Of a stretch of DNA of 64,000 nt, positions 12,616 to 24,751 are shown one piece after another. Both the position numbers and the translations under genes were made by a program. The notes beneath the pieces were generated by a model. The model saw only the letters and a list, made by a program, of their open reading frames with translations, was not told where the DNA came from and ran no database searches. The DNA comes from Arbacia lixula (Eukaryota > Echinodermata > Echinoidea > Arbacioida > Arbaciidae), in contig OZ022597.1 of assembly GCA_963669155.1 (NCBI GenBank), positions 4,242,029-4,306,028 on the forward strand. The letters run 5' to 3'. Numbering within the stretch: the first letter of the stretch is position 1; every line of letters starts with the position of its first letter.

Positions 12616-14440
12616 ATGGAGTCAGCATGCATGGCTGACATGCCCAGGAAAACACATCATGTATTTTTGCATTCCGCGCATACCAAGTTCCGCCTCTTGA
12701 TTAACTAACTACACTGCAGTGTACAGTGTACATGTCAGCTAGCCTTTGTTCTAGGCTGCAGGGCCATTCTTTCTACTATAAGTAATATACCCTACAATAA
12801 CAAATAAGTCTGGACCTCAAGGCTATTGCTTAATATCTCCTTCTCAGCTACACTGATGGGAGACAGAGATGTGCTTAGCATGTGTGTCCAGACCTACATG
12901 TAGTTGTGATAGTGGTAAGGGATGGGAAAGAAAAAATGTTACTCAATATCGTAACACCAAGGCTACTAGTAGCATTCATATGAGGAATCAGCTCATGCTG
13001 TATGGTATCACGTGTGTAATGACATACCCATTAAGGTAGTTCATTACATTGGCACATTTTACTCTTTCTTGACTAGTCACGCTACATACTTTCTGGGTGG
13101 AAAAAAGCCAGCCCCTCAGAACATGGGCTCTATAAATAAAGGGGTGACAAAAAGTAAAAACTATCCTTGTGCAGATTTGAAACACCCCGGTTTCTTAGCA
13201 ACCATGGTCTAGATAAATATACCATATTGCCAGAGTAATCATCATTATCCATACACATAAGTAGGAAGGGACTAATATTGTGCATAATACACCAGTACTG
13301 TGCATTTTTGAACCTTCCAATGCACTTGTGATATAGACAGAAAGATTTGACAGTCTGCTGATGGAAGCAAACATCCCAAATGCCAACTGTCCTCTTCCGT
13401 CATTCTCACTGCACAGAAATCCCCCACACGACTGGCGTAGCACGCATTGGCAGAAATCTTCGCTCAGCACAAAATGCAAGATTTTGATAAACTTTCCAGT
13501 AATCTGGCAGAAGCCCCCCCCCCCCCCCCTCTCCCCCAAATAACCTTTTTCTGAGTCAAGAATTTGAAGTTACTTTTATGATGTTTATGTAGTAGTCTGC
13601 GGTACATACAGGTGTACACTGTACATGCGGATATGATTTTAAAGGTATAAATTTGTTTTTATTTGGCAAATTTCCTACTAAAATCAAATTTGGCATTACA
13701 TGTACATTAAAACTCCATAGGTTCATGTAATGCCAAAATTCTTGCTGTAATGTGATATTAAACATTACTCTTTAGACTAAAATACATGTGCTACATCAAG
13801 GAGTTCTTGCAAACATAAAGTTATTTTACAAGTACTGCTGGAATACTGTGCTAAGTCCAAGAAGAGTATTTTTAGGTGTGAATTGCCCGGATTTGATCGC
13901 CGTATCAAGAGGAAATTTCATCAGTTTAGCAAGACACTTGGCCATCCATCCTCATCACCATGGAAGCAGCCGGCCACACTTTCCACCCTATCGTCCAATT
14001 TCCTCCCAGGATGCCACACCATCTCGGACTAGCATCAATAAAAGCTCTTAAATTGGTGCCTTCTTTTCTTGTGACATGTTGGGATCACAGGGTCTGTTTT
14101 CAATAATCCTTTCTCACACCACACCAAATCTAGGCTGGCTACCAGGCTGTGGGACATTTATGATCCCAACTGAAAATAAAGGGTCTAGTACTTAAAGACT
14201 AGTCAATGTATCATTCTCCTCTTTTCTCAGTCTGTCACCCACAAGGTATTGAGAGTGGTTAGTCTACTGTAACCAGACCTGATTATTTAATATTGTATTT
14301 TGGATTAAAAATGCCCAACAGACTAAAAAACCAGGCTACAACAAATCTAACATTAGATTTGTCTCATTTTTTTCCTCTTACATGCAGGGTCTAGTACTGG
14401 ATGTTTGGGGGAAGTTTAGCTTCCAGGTCGTTGAACATTT
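12616..14440. other. DENND5 intron 2, no gene seen
   Basis: AT-rich intronic sequence with a poly-C run near 13507-13528. The short open frames show no recognisable domain. Confidence 0.5.
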
Positions 14441-14444
14441 TAAA

Positions 14445-14817
14445 GGGAATATACTGTACTGGGAAGACAAAAATGCCTTCAAAATGTGATCGTGAGCAAT
14501 CTTCTTGCCAATGGTCTTACATGTAACTTCATGTATTGTCCATTTTAGAAACTTATTGAACGTTATTTGCCCTCATGTGATCCACATTAGGAGTAATAAG
14601 TGATTAAATCACAAATCCTCAAATTGTTCGGCCCGAACATTTGAGGATTTGTGATTAAATCACTAATTACTCCAAACGTGAATAATTTGAGAGCACATAA
14701 CATTCAACAAGTTTCTAAATTGGACAATACATGAATTTAAGATCATTGGCAAGAAGATACATGTAGCTCACGATCACATTTTGAAGGCATTTTTTTCCTC
14801 CAAGTACAGTAATTTCC
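14445..14817. mobile_element. Palindromic MITE, GGGNATA family, copy 2
   Basis: About 373 bp, with the same arms and the same GTTCGGCCCGAAC centre as the copy at 6427. The left flank is TTTTAAA and the right flank TTTTAAA. It sits 200 bp downstream (in the transcript) of DENND5 exon 2. Confidence 0.85.
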
Positions 14818-15018
14818 TTTTAAATCTAAAGGAGCTCAAGTATCCATTTGGGCAAGCTGAATTTACACATCAGAGGGTATCAATTAAGCAATAACCCATT
14901 GGTTACTGCAGTTCCGTGGAAAATGTTGACAACCTTACTGGGCCAGGGTTCACTAAGTCAAAAAAATGTAACAGTGCAACGGGTTAACACTTTCATGCAG
15001 TATGATGACTGTCCTTAC

Positions 15019-15128
15019 CATGTTGACGCCATCATTGTCAAAAGGGTTCCATTCTACGTTGGAAGGGTAGTGGTGCAGAACCTGACTTTTGTAGCTCCGC
15101 TGAAGGGGGTGGATGTGACAGCTTTCTC
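15019..15128 (-). CDS. DENND5: DENND5 exon 2
   Basis: A 110 nt exon. The acceptor is GTGTACAG|GAGAAAGC and the donor AACATG|GTAAGG. Two bases complete the Gly codon begun in exon 1; the exon then reads ESCHIHPLQRSYKSQ and VLHHYPSNVEWNPFDNDGVNM, matching the family's LRRTFKSKVLARYP and NVEWNPF block. It is shorter than the vertebrate counterpart before PLQRS. It lies right next to a GA repeat that forms its polypyrimidine tract on the minus strand. Confidence 0.94.
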
Positions 15129-15146
15129 CTGTACACCAAAGTAGGG

Positions 15147-15248
15147 ATGGGGAGAGAGAGAGGAGAGAGAGTAAAGAAGGAGAGAGAAATAAAGGGGGAG
15201 GGAGAGAGAGGGGGAGAGAGAGAAAGAAAGAGAGGGGGGATGGAGAGA

Positions 15249-15294
<46 letters not shown>

Positions 15295-15330
15295 AAAGAA
15301 AACAGTGGGGAGGGAGAGAGAGAGAGACTT
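15147..15330. repeat. GA simple repeat beside exon 2
   Basis: About 180 bp of GAGAGA sequence. On the minus strand it is a CT tract just upstream of the exon-2 acceptor, so it may act as an extended polypyrimidine tract (inference). Confidence 0.9.
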
Positions 15331-17351
15331 TGTGAATTTGCAATCTAATTATCTTATTCAGGATGAAGGCCTGTTTAGAGCAAAAACTGATCACTATTTA
15401 GCTTTTATATTAGCAACACTTTTTTAAGCAGTTCTTTATCCTACAAGACATTGTCAATTAACAAAACGTCAAAACATACAATTTAGAGCAAACATTGTTC
15501 GAATTTGAAGAGCCAAAGCATGATTAAATCCTTTTCACAGCATTACCATTTAGTGAAGGTTTAATGATCATTTGACCAATATTTTGCTTTGAAAAATCAT
15601 TTGATGGTAATATTTTGTGTATCACTAAACAACAAAATGAATTCATTTCATGCAAAAAATGTATGCTTTTACAAGTGATGCATCTTTTATCATTTTACAT
15701 ACTTGATATCAGATGTATAGCCCCCAAGCCATATATATTTGTGGTGCTTTGACCCATACACAAGTACGAGAGTAATCTTATGGGTATTAACCTGCCGATC
15801 ACACATATGTACTTACATGTAATATCAATAGACAACAATATTCAGTTTATATATATACACTGTAACAAGTTACTACTTTACTAGAAATGAATGGACATAC
15901 TCAGAGCGGTTAAGTCCTAGGAATGCGTGGGAGACCACATGAATGAAAAAAGGGCCCCTTTGAAAAATGAATGCAAAACAAGTTCAGGGAGTTCATTTAA
16001 TGACACCAGGCTTGTAAAGTAACCCCCCCCCCCTCCCCACACCCACCCCCCCCCCCCCCTCCCCACCACCCTTTTCCAGAAAGAAAAAAAGTTTCCTCTG
16101 AGACAGTGGGAAAAGAGGTGACACAGAAATTAACGTCAAGTTGAGAGGCAGACAGACAGACGGACTAAGAGACAGACAGAGATAGAGACTTTGAAGAGGA
16201 GCATGACTGCAACATGATCTGCCATGATAATGACTCCCTGCATTGATTATGGCCTGGGAAGAAAACAGCCTGCTTTCCATACACAGTTATGACAGTACAC
16301 ACACCAGGCATGAATCATAGACACTCATGTACATCATGAGGCTCATGCTGGCAAGCCTGTGTACACTGCATGGGACTGCCTTCACTTTATACACAGTAGT
16401 TACAGTAGGTGGGCCATGATGTAGAATTGATGTGCTATGTACAGTTTAAGTCATTTGAAAGTACAAACCATTGTCAGTGAGTCTGATGTACATGTATAAG
16501 AGACTACAGTCTCCATCTAATGTCTACAATAATAAACATTCTGTAAATCTATCATGTATACTATAGTTTGCAAACACACAGTAGTTATGTGGGCCATGAT
16601 GCACTACTTTATGTACAGTTTAACTAATGTAAAAGCACAAACCATTGTCATTGCGTCTACATGTACATGATAAACAATGCACATATGGAGACTACAGTGT
16701 ACCTGTAGTTCACACGTTTTCCCTTCGATATCACATCTGTGTACATAAATATTCTCATTTTTTTTTTATTAACTTTTCTAAAAAAAAAAACGTACTCAGT
16801 TTAATGTACGTGTACCAGTGTATACAGGTGCAAATACCATCACACTTTTTATCACTTGCTTGGAGAGCCAAAAACAAAGCACTGAATGCATAAGAAGTAC
16901 AAGGTACATGTACATGTAGCAGTGATGTTATTCATACTTGTAATATTGGCATAGAAAGTTTGTGGATAAGATGAGGAGGCTGTGTGTGTAAAGCGGGGAG
17001 GTGAGCTTGATGAACCAGCGGTAAGGCACTGGCACGCTGTAAGCCCAGCTAAATTGGAAATTCAGCCTGGATCACCGCTGCCCCATATGCAGATCAAAAA
17101 TCGTGATGAAATATTGCATTCAACTCTTACTCTCAGCACGGGCACGGCACGCAGAACGCAACACACACACTCGCTCTGCCGTTTCAGGGGGGGGGGGGGA
17201 GAGAAGTATGAGCAGGATTAGCCTCACGTTCAGGCTGTCAGATATTTCTACTGATGTACAGTATAATCCAGGTATGGTAAGGAATACAAACAGGTCTGGC
17301 TGAAGAAGACTAATTGGTCTGTCGTTTCTCTCTTGGACAGGACCAACCAGA
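15331..17351. other. DENND5 intron 1, no gene seen
   Basis: No supported exon. Holds a poly-C-rich run at about 16021-16070 and unique-looking AT-rich sequence. Confidence 0.5.
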
Positions 17352-17513
17352 GCCCCGTTGCATAAAACTTACCATTAATGGTAACTCTGTCATCAATGGT
17401 ACGTGTAACTACCATGGTAACATCGCACAAGAGCCAATCAAATTCAAGGTTTCCATAGAAGTTGCCATTGATAGCAAACGTTACCATTAATGGTAAGTTT
17501 TATGCAACAGGGC
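17352..17513. mobile_element. Short palindromic MITE (GTTGCATAAAACTTACC)
   Basis: 162 bp with inverted ends GTTGCATAAAACTTACC ... GGTAAGTTTTATGCAAC, and repeated TTACCATTAATGGTAA inside. Noncoding. Confidence 0.82.
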
Positions 17514-18280
17514 CCAGGAGAAATAGGCAATTACTAGTAGTCTTTCAAAACTACTGATTGAAATACCTCTGATAGCTTGGATTAAAAATATTCAACACTC
17601 TTGACTCCACGCTAGAGGTAGACATAATCTGTGTTGTACTGCACGTATGTACATGTAGCATTTCCTTGCCATGCTACGGCTGGCAGACCCTCGTTATGGG
17701 AGGATAAATTTCCAGGGTATCAGCGCTGCAGAGCTGACAGCTGTACAAGCCATTTGAGTTCTCCCACGGAGGATGATTTTTAATTTCATGAGAAGGGCCC
17801 TCATTGGGCTAAGAAAGTGAAACCGACATGTCCTGGTATGGTGGAAAGCTTACAATATGGGTCATGGCTCCTGCAGATTGTTTTAATTTCTACAGTACTG
17901 CTGGCTGCATGCAACTCTATAGGAAGCTCCACCAGTACAATCATAGACTTGTTTCCAGGCTGTTGGGTATTTCTAAACCAAACTGTTCAACAAAGGGGTC
18001 TGGCTGCAGTAGACTAATCATTCTTGATTTCTTCTCCAGCTCCCCAAACAGGGATGGATTGAGAAATGAGCAGGATGATTGAAAAGGATGATTGAATTAC
18101 TAGTCTTAGATTACTAGACTCTATTTGTTAGTTCGGATCAGAAATGTCCGAGAGCCTGAAAACCAGGCTAGTACACAGCATTACACTGCAGAATGCCAAT
18201 ATAGCTCCACAATTACGATACATGAGGTGTAATGGTCTACTGACTGGCGATTGCATATTTTATCTTTTTATTATTTTATG

Positions 18281-18405
18281 CTTTAGCCTAAAAAGCATCG
18301 TGTTTCATGCTGAACTGGACAAAATATACCGTGGTTCAAAACTGCGGCTCCTTCCCTTTCTTCCCTTTCCCTTTACCCGTGCCAATTCCTTTGAGCTGTA
18401 GTGTG
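18281..18405. mobile_element. Half copy of TA-flanked foldback MITE (CACTACAG family)
   Basis: Carries the centre (TTTAGCCTAAAAAGCATCGT) and one arm ending TTTGAGCTGTAGTG, but lacks the other arm. Full copies are at 27725, 29979, 45387 and 48754. Confidence 0.8.
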
Positions 18406-18569
18406 TATGTACAGCATAACTTCTTTACAATGTCCCATATTAAATGTCCCATATTCCCAACAGTGGTTCAACACAACAAAACAAGGACCAACTTTATGAG
18501 ATATGCCCAATGAAACAACATAAAACATTATTATTGATTCAATATCACTGATTTTGTCCTCGGATCTTG

Positions 18570-18680
18570 TTTACATAATAATTACAGCAAGCAATTGAAA
18601 TCACCCACTGTTATGATTCCGTGATGAAAATAATGATTTTGTGACAGCATCTGATAATTTATTTTGCACCCCATAAAAAT
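18570..18680. repeat. Dispersed repeat, also near 5210-5300 and 26280-26410
   Basis: The phrase AATCACCCACTGTTATGATT with a following TGATTTTGTGACAGCAT block occurs here. It recurs in the same orientation near 26280-26410 and inverted near 5210-5300. Ends are not clear. Confidence 0.65.
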
Positions 18681-19657
18681 GATTTACATTTAGTACATCT
18701 AAGTTTTACCATTGTGAATATGGGCAAATATGTCTGATTTTTCTCAAACTTTTCTTAATCCACTTCTCTGATATTTCTCCTTGAATGAACTCCAATGATT
18801 ACCAGGGTTGCCTTAAACAGTGTATGCTTGTTACTTGACCTTTTATCCATGGTCCCATCTAAAGCATGGAGCACACACACATTATCAAGAAATCAATGTT
18901 ACAATGCGAAAGACAAGCAATAGTTCTCTACTCATTGGTGCGAGTAAAGAGAAAGATAATCAATAGCAATTTCTATGTTGCACATTAACAAAGACACAGC
19001 GCTCAACACAAGTTCCATCTGAGGAGTAGTCTACAAAAACAGACCTCTGAAGTTTTTATGTGTGTTGCAGTACCCAAACAAATTGAATTCCAACTTCTTT
19101 TGAATTGTATGCAGTATTTTCTTCCATTTTCGGTGGTATTCACACTCCCTCAAAATCACCTACATGTATTATTTCAGAGAAAATCAGTAATTTCAACATC
19201 TTTTGACATATATCCGAAGTTAGTGGCTTCTGTATCTGATGTTACGATAAAATTTAAATTTGTGTAACTCTATCTTTTTCTATAGATTACCCGATATTAT
19301 TGAAGGAAACTTCAGCAGCCAGTACCTCTATCCGTTAAATGACAGATACGTTTAAATAAGAGTCATCAATTCTTTGAGAAATAAAACAGGATTGAGTTGA
19401 CAAATCAATTGTGAATAAGTGCGAAATCACAATCACAATTGGATCTTTTTTGGGCAATTGCAACCCTATTTTTTGAGAGAACTTATTTTTTGGCACCCAA
19501 ACTAGAGCCCCATCTTGACTGCAATGTCTGGATGACCAGAGACTAACGATGATGTAGGAAGATGAAGGAGGACGGGCGAGATGCTTGGTAATCAAGGCGT
19601 AAATGCCAGTGACCGGTCAAGGACGGGACACTGGAGTGTGCTGGACGCCTGCGCTCC

Positions 19658-20263
19658 TTGAGAGAGGGCTGGGGGGAGGGAGAAAGAAGGAGACAGAGAG
19701 AGAGAGAAAGAGGGAGGAGACAGAGACAGAGGGGATGGGAGAGAGGAAAGAGAGAGGGAAGGAGAGAGAGGGAAGGAGATAGAGGGAAGGAGATAGAGGG
19801 AAGGAGAGAGAGGGAAGGAGAGGGAGGGAATGAGAGAGAGGGAAGGAAAGGGAGGGAAGGAAAGGGAGGGAAGGAGAGAGTGGGAAGGAGAGAGATGAAG
19901 AAGAGAGGGGGAAGGAGAGAGAGGGAGTGCGAAAGAGACAGATAGGATGGGAGAAAGGGAAGGGGAGACAGAGGGGAGACAGAGGGAAGGAAGGAGAGAG
20001 GGGGATGGAGAAAGAGACAGATAGGATGGAAGAGAGAGGAAGGAGAGAGTGGAAGGAGAGAGAGGGAAGGAGAGATGGGAGGGAGCACAAGAATAATGGG
20101 AGAGAGAGGGAGAAGAGTGTAAGGAGAAAGAGAGAGAGGGAAGAAGAGAGAATGGGAGGGAGAAAGAGACAAATGGGATGGGAGAGAGGGAGAGGAGAAA
20201 GAGGGAAGGAGATATTGAGGAGGAGGGGGAGTGAGAAAAAGAAAAAGACAGAGAGAGACAGAT

Positions 20264-20300
<37 letters not shown>
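19658..20300. repeat. GGAGA/GGGAAGGAGAGA purine minisatellite
   Basis: About 640 bp of units such as GGGAAGGAGAGAGA ending in a (GA)n run. The long Ser/Leu/Pro-rich minus-strand frames are artefacts of composition. Confidence 0.92.
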
Positions 20301-20301
<1 letters not shown>

Positions 20302-20969
20302 GGAGACATACATCCATCAACCTATCTGGTAGTATTTCAACACCATTTCTCCTTCAGTTTCTAAAACCCTGTTCTCTGTTCTCTTCCATGAGGCCCTGCA
20401 CACCTTTTCCAAACATGAATGGGGTCTGATACCAGCTTTTTTCTGCGTGTGAACAGGGTGCTGAGCGGCCTAATTCAGGCAAATCTGTATCTGCTTGCTC
20501 CTGCAGCGCCTTGATGTCATTACTGTAGGCACACATACATGTACATACACAGTACATGTACAGTGCAGATGACTCAGAAGCCATATCATCATTAAAAGGT
20601 TACAGGAAATCTAAATGTGTGTCTGCAAAGAAGTCAGGAGTGAGCACTACATGCTGGCCTTCACATACACTGTACTAGCTCACTGTACATACTTTACATG
20701 TACATTAGGATGCTAAAATAACTGTACTCTGCCACAGATACAATGATTTCAACGTGTACATGTATGCTTCCTTTTGTATGGACGTACTTAACGGCTTGTA
20801 AATGCAATGAATAGAATAACTAGAGTAACATCACTGAAAGATTACAGGAAATCTGAATGTGTGTGGGAATAGATAGAGGTGTAAGCAATACCAGCTGTAT
20901 AAACTTTCCTTTGAATATGTTCATCTCGGGGTATATTCATGAAACCTTTCTAGGCTACAAGTACATGCA

Positions 20970-21530
20970 TGTAGGGTTGTGTTCATGCGACACTTTTTTG
21001 CCCTAGAATCATGATTAGAGTCATGATTCAAAACACGTTTCTGCAGAATCACGATTGCGTAAAGACGAAAATTGAATAAAAACGTGATTCAAAACACAAA
21101 CAGGAAACACAGAAATGGGGGGGTTTGGAAACGAGTTTCTGCAGAATCACATTCAAAAAAGGTTGCTTGAGCGCAACCATTTGAATCATGATTCTATGAC
21201 GTCATTGTGTCAGCCTATTTCCATTGCTAGTCATCAAGCAGCCCATGTAGACTTCAGAAAACACAAGCGTAAAAGCTGACCTATGCTTCCTGGGTCACAC
21301 TGCTCACTGCGATGCGCACTGGATCGGCCCATTTCCGAATCATGAATCATGATTCTGGCGATGGTCGTATGAACATAACCTAGATGTACAATGTAAATGT
21401 ACAGTTCGTAGTTGTTGAAAATACAGAACCCTTTGTGAGCCAGATAAACCCTGTTCATATACACTGCCTCTCCGCAAAAACGGCACAACATTTGCGGCAA
21501 TATTGCTGATGCATTGGCCCATTTGTGATT
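20970..21530. mobile_element. Dispersed element with repeated AATCATGATTC
   Basis: Contains several AATCATGATTC/TCTGCAGAATCACG words in both orientations. An inverted relative lies at 50330-50995 in CDC37 intron 5. Both carry GACGTCAT, a GGCCGATCC/GGATCGGCC word, and a CACTG-GATGCGCACT-type stretch. No coding frame. Confidence 0.7.
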
Positions 21531-22283
21531 AATGAATGACTAACTAACAACTCACAGTATCATCATAATATCATTATGGTTCAAAGGAAATTTTTATTTG
21601 GAATCTATTTGAAATTTGTATTTATGTTGTACATGGTAAATAAAAGAAAATGAAAGAATCACGATTCTCACAACGAGAAGTTGGAATACCATAACAGAGA
21701 CCCAGATATGGAAATGACATGAGGCGAACAACATGAGAAACTCATACACCATACACCGAACAATGCGTCCCTCAACTACTTCTGTGTCATCTAGAGACAG
21801 CTTGTGTGTCAGCCAGAGACTGCTTGTGTGTATCTCAAATGCAAAAATAGAATATCTGCAGACACAGGGTTAAGGGAGAGCCTTGAAAACTGGGCCACAG
21901 TCCACGTGCAGACACTCCAGGAAGAAATCTCAGAGAAAACGAGTCGCCACTCCACCGCCCCGACCGACCATGTCTACTCTGTTTACGATTTGGCGTCAGT
22001 TGTGGTCAATATCAGTGGGTCTCTGTGGCGATGCCCTGCAGTCTCCACGGCGATTTGGGGCAGTGCGGCTAGTCTCACCTTTCAAGGCCCCGCTATTTGT
22101 CTTTTTGCTTAGGAGGATGCGATTCCACGATCTGATGCCTTCTTTATCCCTTTATAGATGTTTTTTCTCTCATTGTTGATTCTGTGATGGAGGAGAGCTT
22201 TCTCCCTCTTGACACTTGTTTTGAATTCCTTCACTTTTTGCATTAAAAGCAGGCCACTGGTTTACCCCTTTGTATCCCAGACA

Positions 22284-22925
22284 AAATGCAGATAAAAGGG
22301 TGGCCTATTTACAAAAGTCATGAAACTCAGCAAGAATCAGCAGTATACCCTAATGATAACGTGTGTGAAATCTTAGTCATAGCCTCAAGAACCTTTTCAG
22401 GAAAAATGAAAGACTCTTGATGTGTACGTTTGAAACCTAGCAGCCGTAGTCTACAAATGCAGATAAAAGGGTGGCCTATTTACAAAAGTCATGAAACTCA
22501 GCAAGAATCAGCAGTATACCCTAATGATAACGTGTGTGAAATCTTAGTCATAGCCTCAAGAACCTTTTCAGGAAAAATGAAAGACTCTTGATGTGTACGT
22601 TTGAAACCTAGCAGCCGTAGTCTACAAGGTATTGCCCGTCAGTGCACCATGGGCCACACACTGCGGGCATGCTCCCATTAAACGCATCCACTGTGGCGCG
22701 GACCACAGCACACAGTAGTCTCTAGTCTCGAGGCTATAGGATTCGGCCGACCAGCCAAAAACCTCCTCACAATCTAGCGAACACTATAATTTCACATACA
22801 GTCAGTTTTCGGTTCAATTATTAGGAGGGTAGTTTTAGGAGGGAAGTTCTGAAACAGTATCTTCTTCCATTTTCTGTGGTTTTTACCTAAAACAATTGAC
22901 CTGCAAAAGGGACACCCTGTCTGTC
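22284..22925. mobile_element. Dispersed repeat with a perfect 171 bp tandem duplication
   Basis: Bases 22284-22454 and 22455-22625 appear identical by eye (GATAAAAGGGTGGCCTATTT to CAGCCGTAGTCTACAA). The rest, through AGGGACACCCTGTCTG near 22910, matches pieces at 30640-30870 and 48105-48575, with shorter pieces near 24905-25050 and 63500-63600. Noncoding. Confidence 0.75.
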
Positions 22926-24512
22926 ACACGTGGCACACAGAGTTAAACATACGTGGCAACCCTAAATCAAATGGCACAACCTTTGCACAGGTATTATGTA
23001 ATGTCAGATAAGAAATTTTGAATCAAGAAAACTACAACTGTAGAGTTTATGTTTGTCATATTCCTACGGCGTTACAGGCTTCCTCCGGCTTCATGCCTTC
23101 ATCTGGAAACTGGTGAAACAGAAAAAAAGTTCAAAATATTTACATTTAAAGCCCATCCTAAACTTTCCCTAGGAATCATCGCAGGATTGATGATGAAATG
23201 AACTCATGGTGTAAATGTTTGTTCTTACTTAACAAAATAATTTTCAAAAACTTGTGATTCTTTCTTTATCCCATGACATGAATTTACACTTGCCTAAGAA
23301 ACCGCAAGATTTGAATGACAGTGAATCTCTGGAGCTGTGTTGGTAAGGAGGGTCAGCATGTTCCATGCTCACAAGGTTATTCCAAAGTGTGTTGGGCATG
23401 CATGAGCCAGTTACCAAAAATCTTTTTATATATTTCGAAACATGTTAGAAAATTCACACTCCGGAGTGGGATGGTTCAACACATCTTATGGGCTCTGTTT
23501 GGGAGTAGTTGCCTAGCAACTTCATTTCTGCTGGCGATTTCGGAAACGTCATAATTTTTTGCTGTCAGTGTAAATGTCCCTGATATTTGTCTAGGTAGTG
23601 ACCTTTCCTGGTATGGAGAGAGAGCTCTAGAGATCTGTTTGAACAATCCACCATTCCCGCGTTTCTCTGCAAACTCCCCAATCAAGCCGCTTTGGGCAGC
23701 CGCATTTATTACATCTTTATTCAAGAAAAATGAAGCTGACATATGACGGGTACAAGTGTGTGGGGTCAAACCCAGGTATGACATTCAGGAAATTAATTAG
23801 AGCTCTCCAAACACTCCATCAGACGTTCTCATGAAGGAAAGTGAGCTGGTTGGACAGAGGCACGTACCTCCCCTGATTGGACTGGACATTGTTTGATCGC
23901 TAGTTTCTCCACATGACTCTTATCAGACCATACTGATATGCCATACATGTATTTAGTCAGTTATTGGTGGACATCGACAGACCAAAAAAAAATAAAAACT
24001 GAATATACACAATACAAGCATGCCCAGTGTTGTGTTTCTTATACTTATATTCATATACAAAGTTTAGTGTTTTTTCTAAGTAATGTAAGAAATGTTTGCA
24101 CACGGAACAGTGAATACATGTACATGTACATATACATGTACAAGCTTAAGACCTGTGCATACATGGTTAATTAGGGTACAATCATTTCAAGTAAGGGTAG
24201 CCCTTTTGCAGATCAAAAAAGGAAAATTTTGTAAAATACACACAGAAAGAGGGAAGAAAATATTCTATAAGAACTTTCCTCCCAATAATACTTGTTTAAA
24301 ATATGCTTGACAAATATTGGATTAATAATCATGATCTTTTACACACTATCCTGACCCACATACATGTTAACGTGATAAGTCAAGGAAACTGTTTCAATAT
24401 ATGATCGATGAACAGGCGAAGTCCTACATGTACATGTACATGTACAATCAACGTTGGATTAAAGTAAGTAAGTAAGGTAAGTAATACTGTAGCTCTGGAA
24501 ACAGACTTTAAA

Positions 24513-24751
24513 GGGAATATACTAAACTGGAAAGACAAAAGTCTTCAAAAGGGCGATCGTGAGTAATCTTCTTACCAATGGTCTTAAATTCATGTATTGT
24601 CAATTTTAGAAACTTGCTAAAATATATCTGCCCTCAAATAATCCACATTTGGAGTAATTAGTGATTAAATCACAAATCCTCAAAATGCTCATGATCACCC
24701 TTTTGAAGTATTTTTGTCTTCCCAGTACAGTACATACATGTACATGTTGCC
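24513..24751. mobile_element. Palindromic MITE, GGGNATA family, copy 3 (centre lost)
   Basis: The left arm is complete to CCTCAAAATG, then jumps to the end of the right arm (TGATCACCCTTTTGAAG...). The second arm's inner part is deleted. Flanks are TTTAAA on both sides. Confidence 0.8.

Noticed and set aside
15038..15394. 118-codon minus-strand frame at DENND5 exon 2
   Set aside because: Wrong frame over exon 2 and a CT repeat; the conserved peptide is in another frame.
19543..20320. Long Ser/Leu/Pro-rich minus-strand frames of 230-256 codons
   Set aside because: Composition artefact of the GGAGA repeat.
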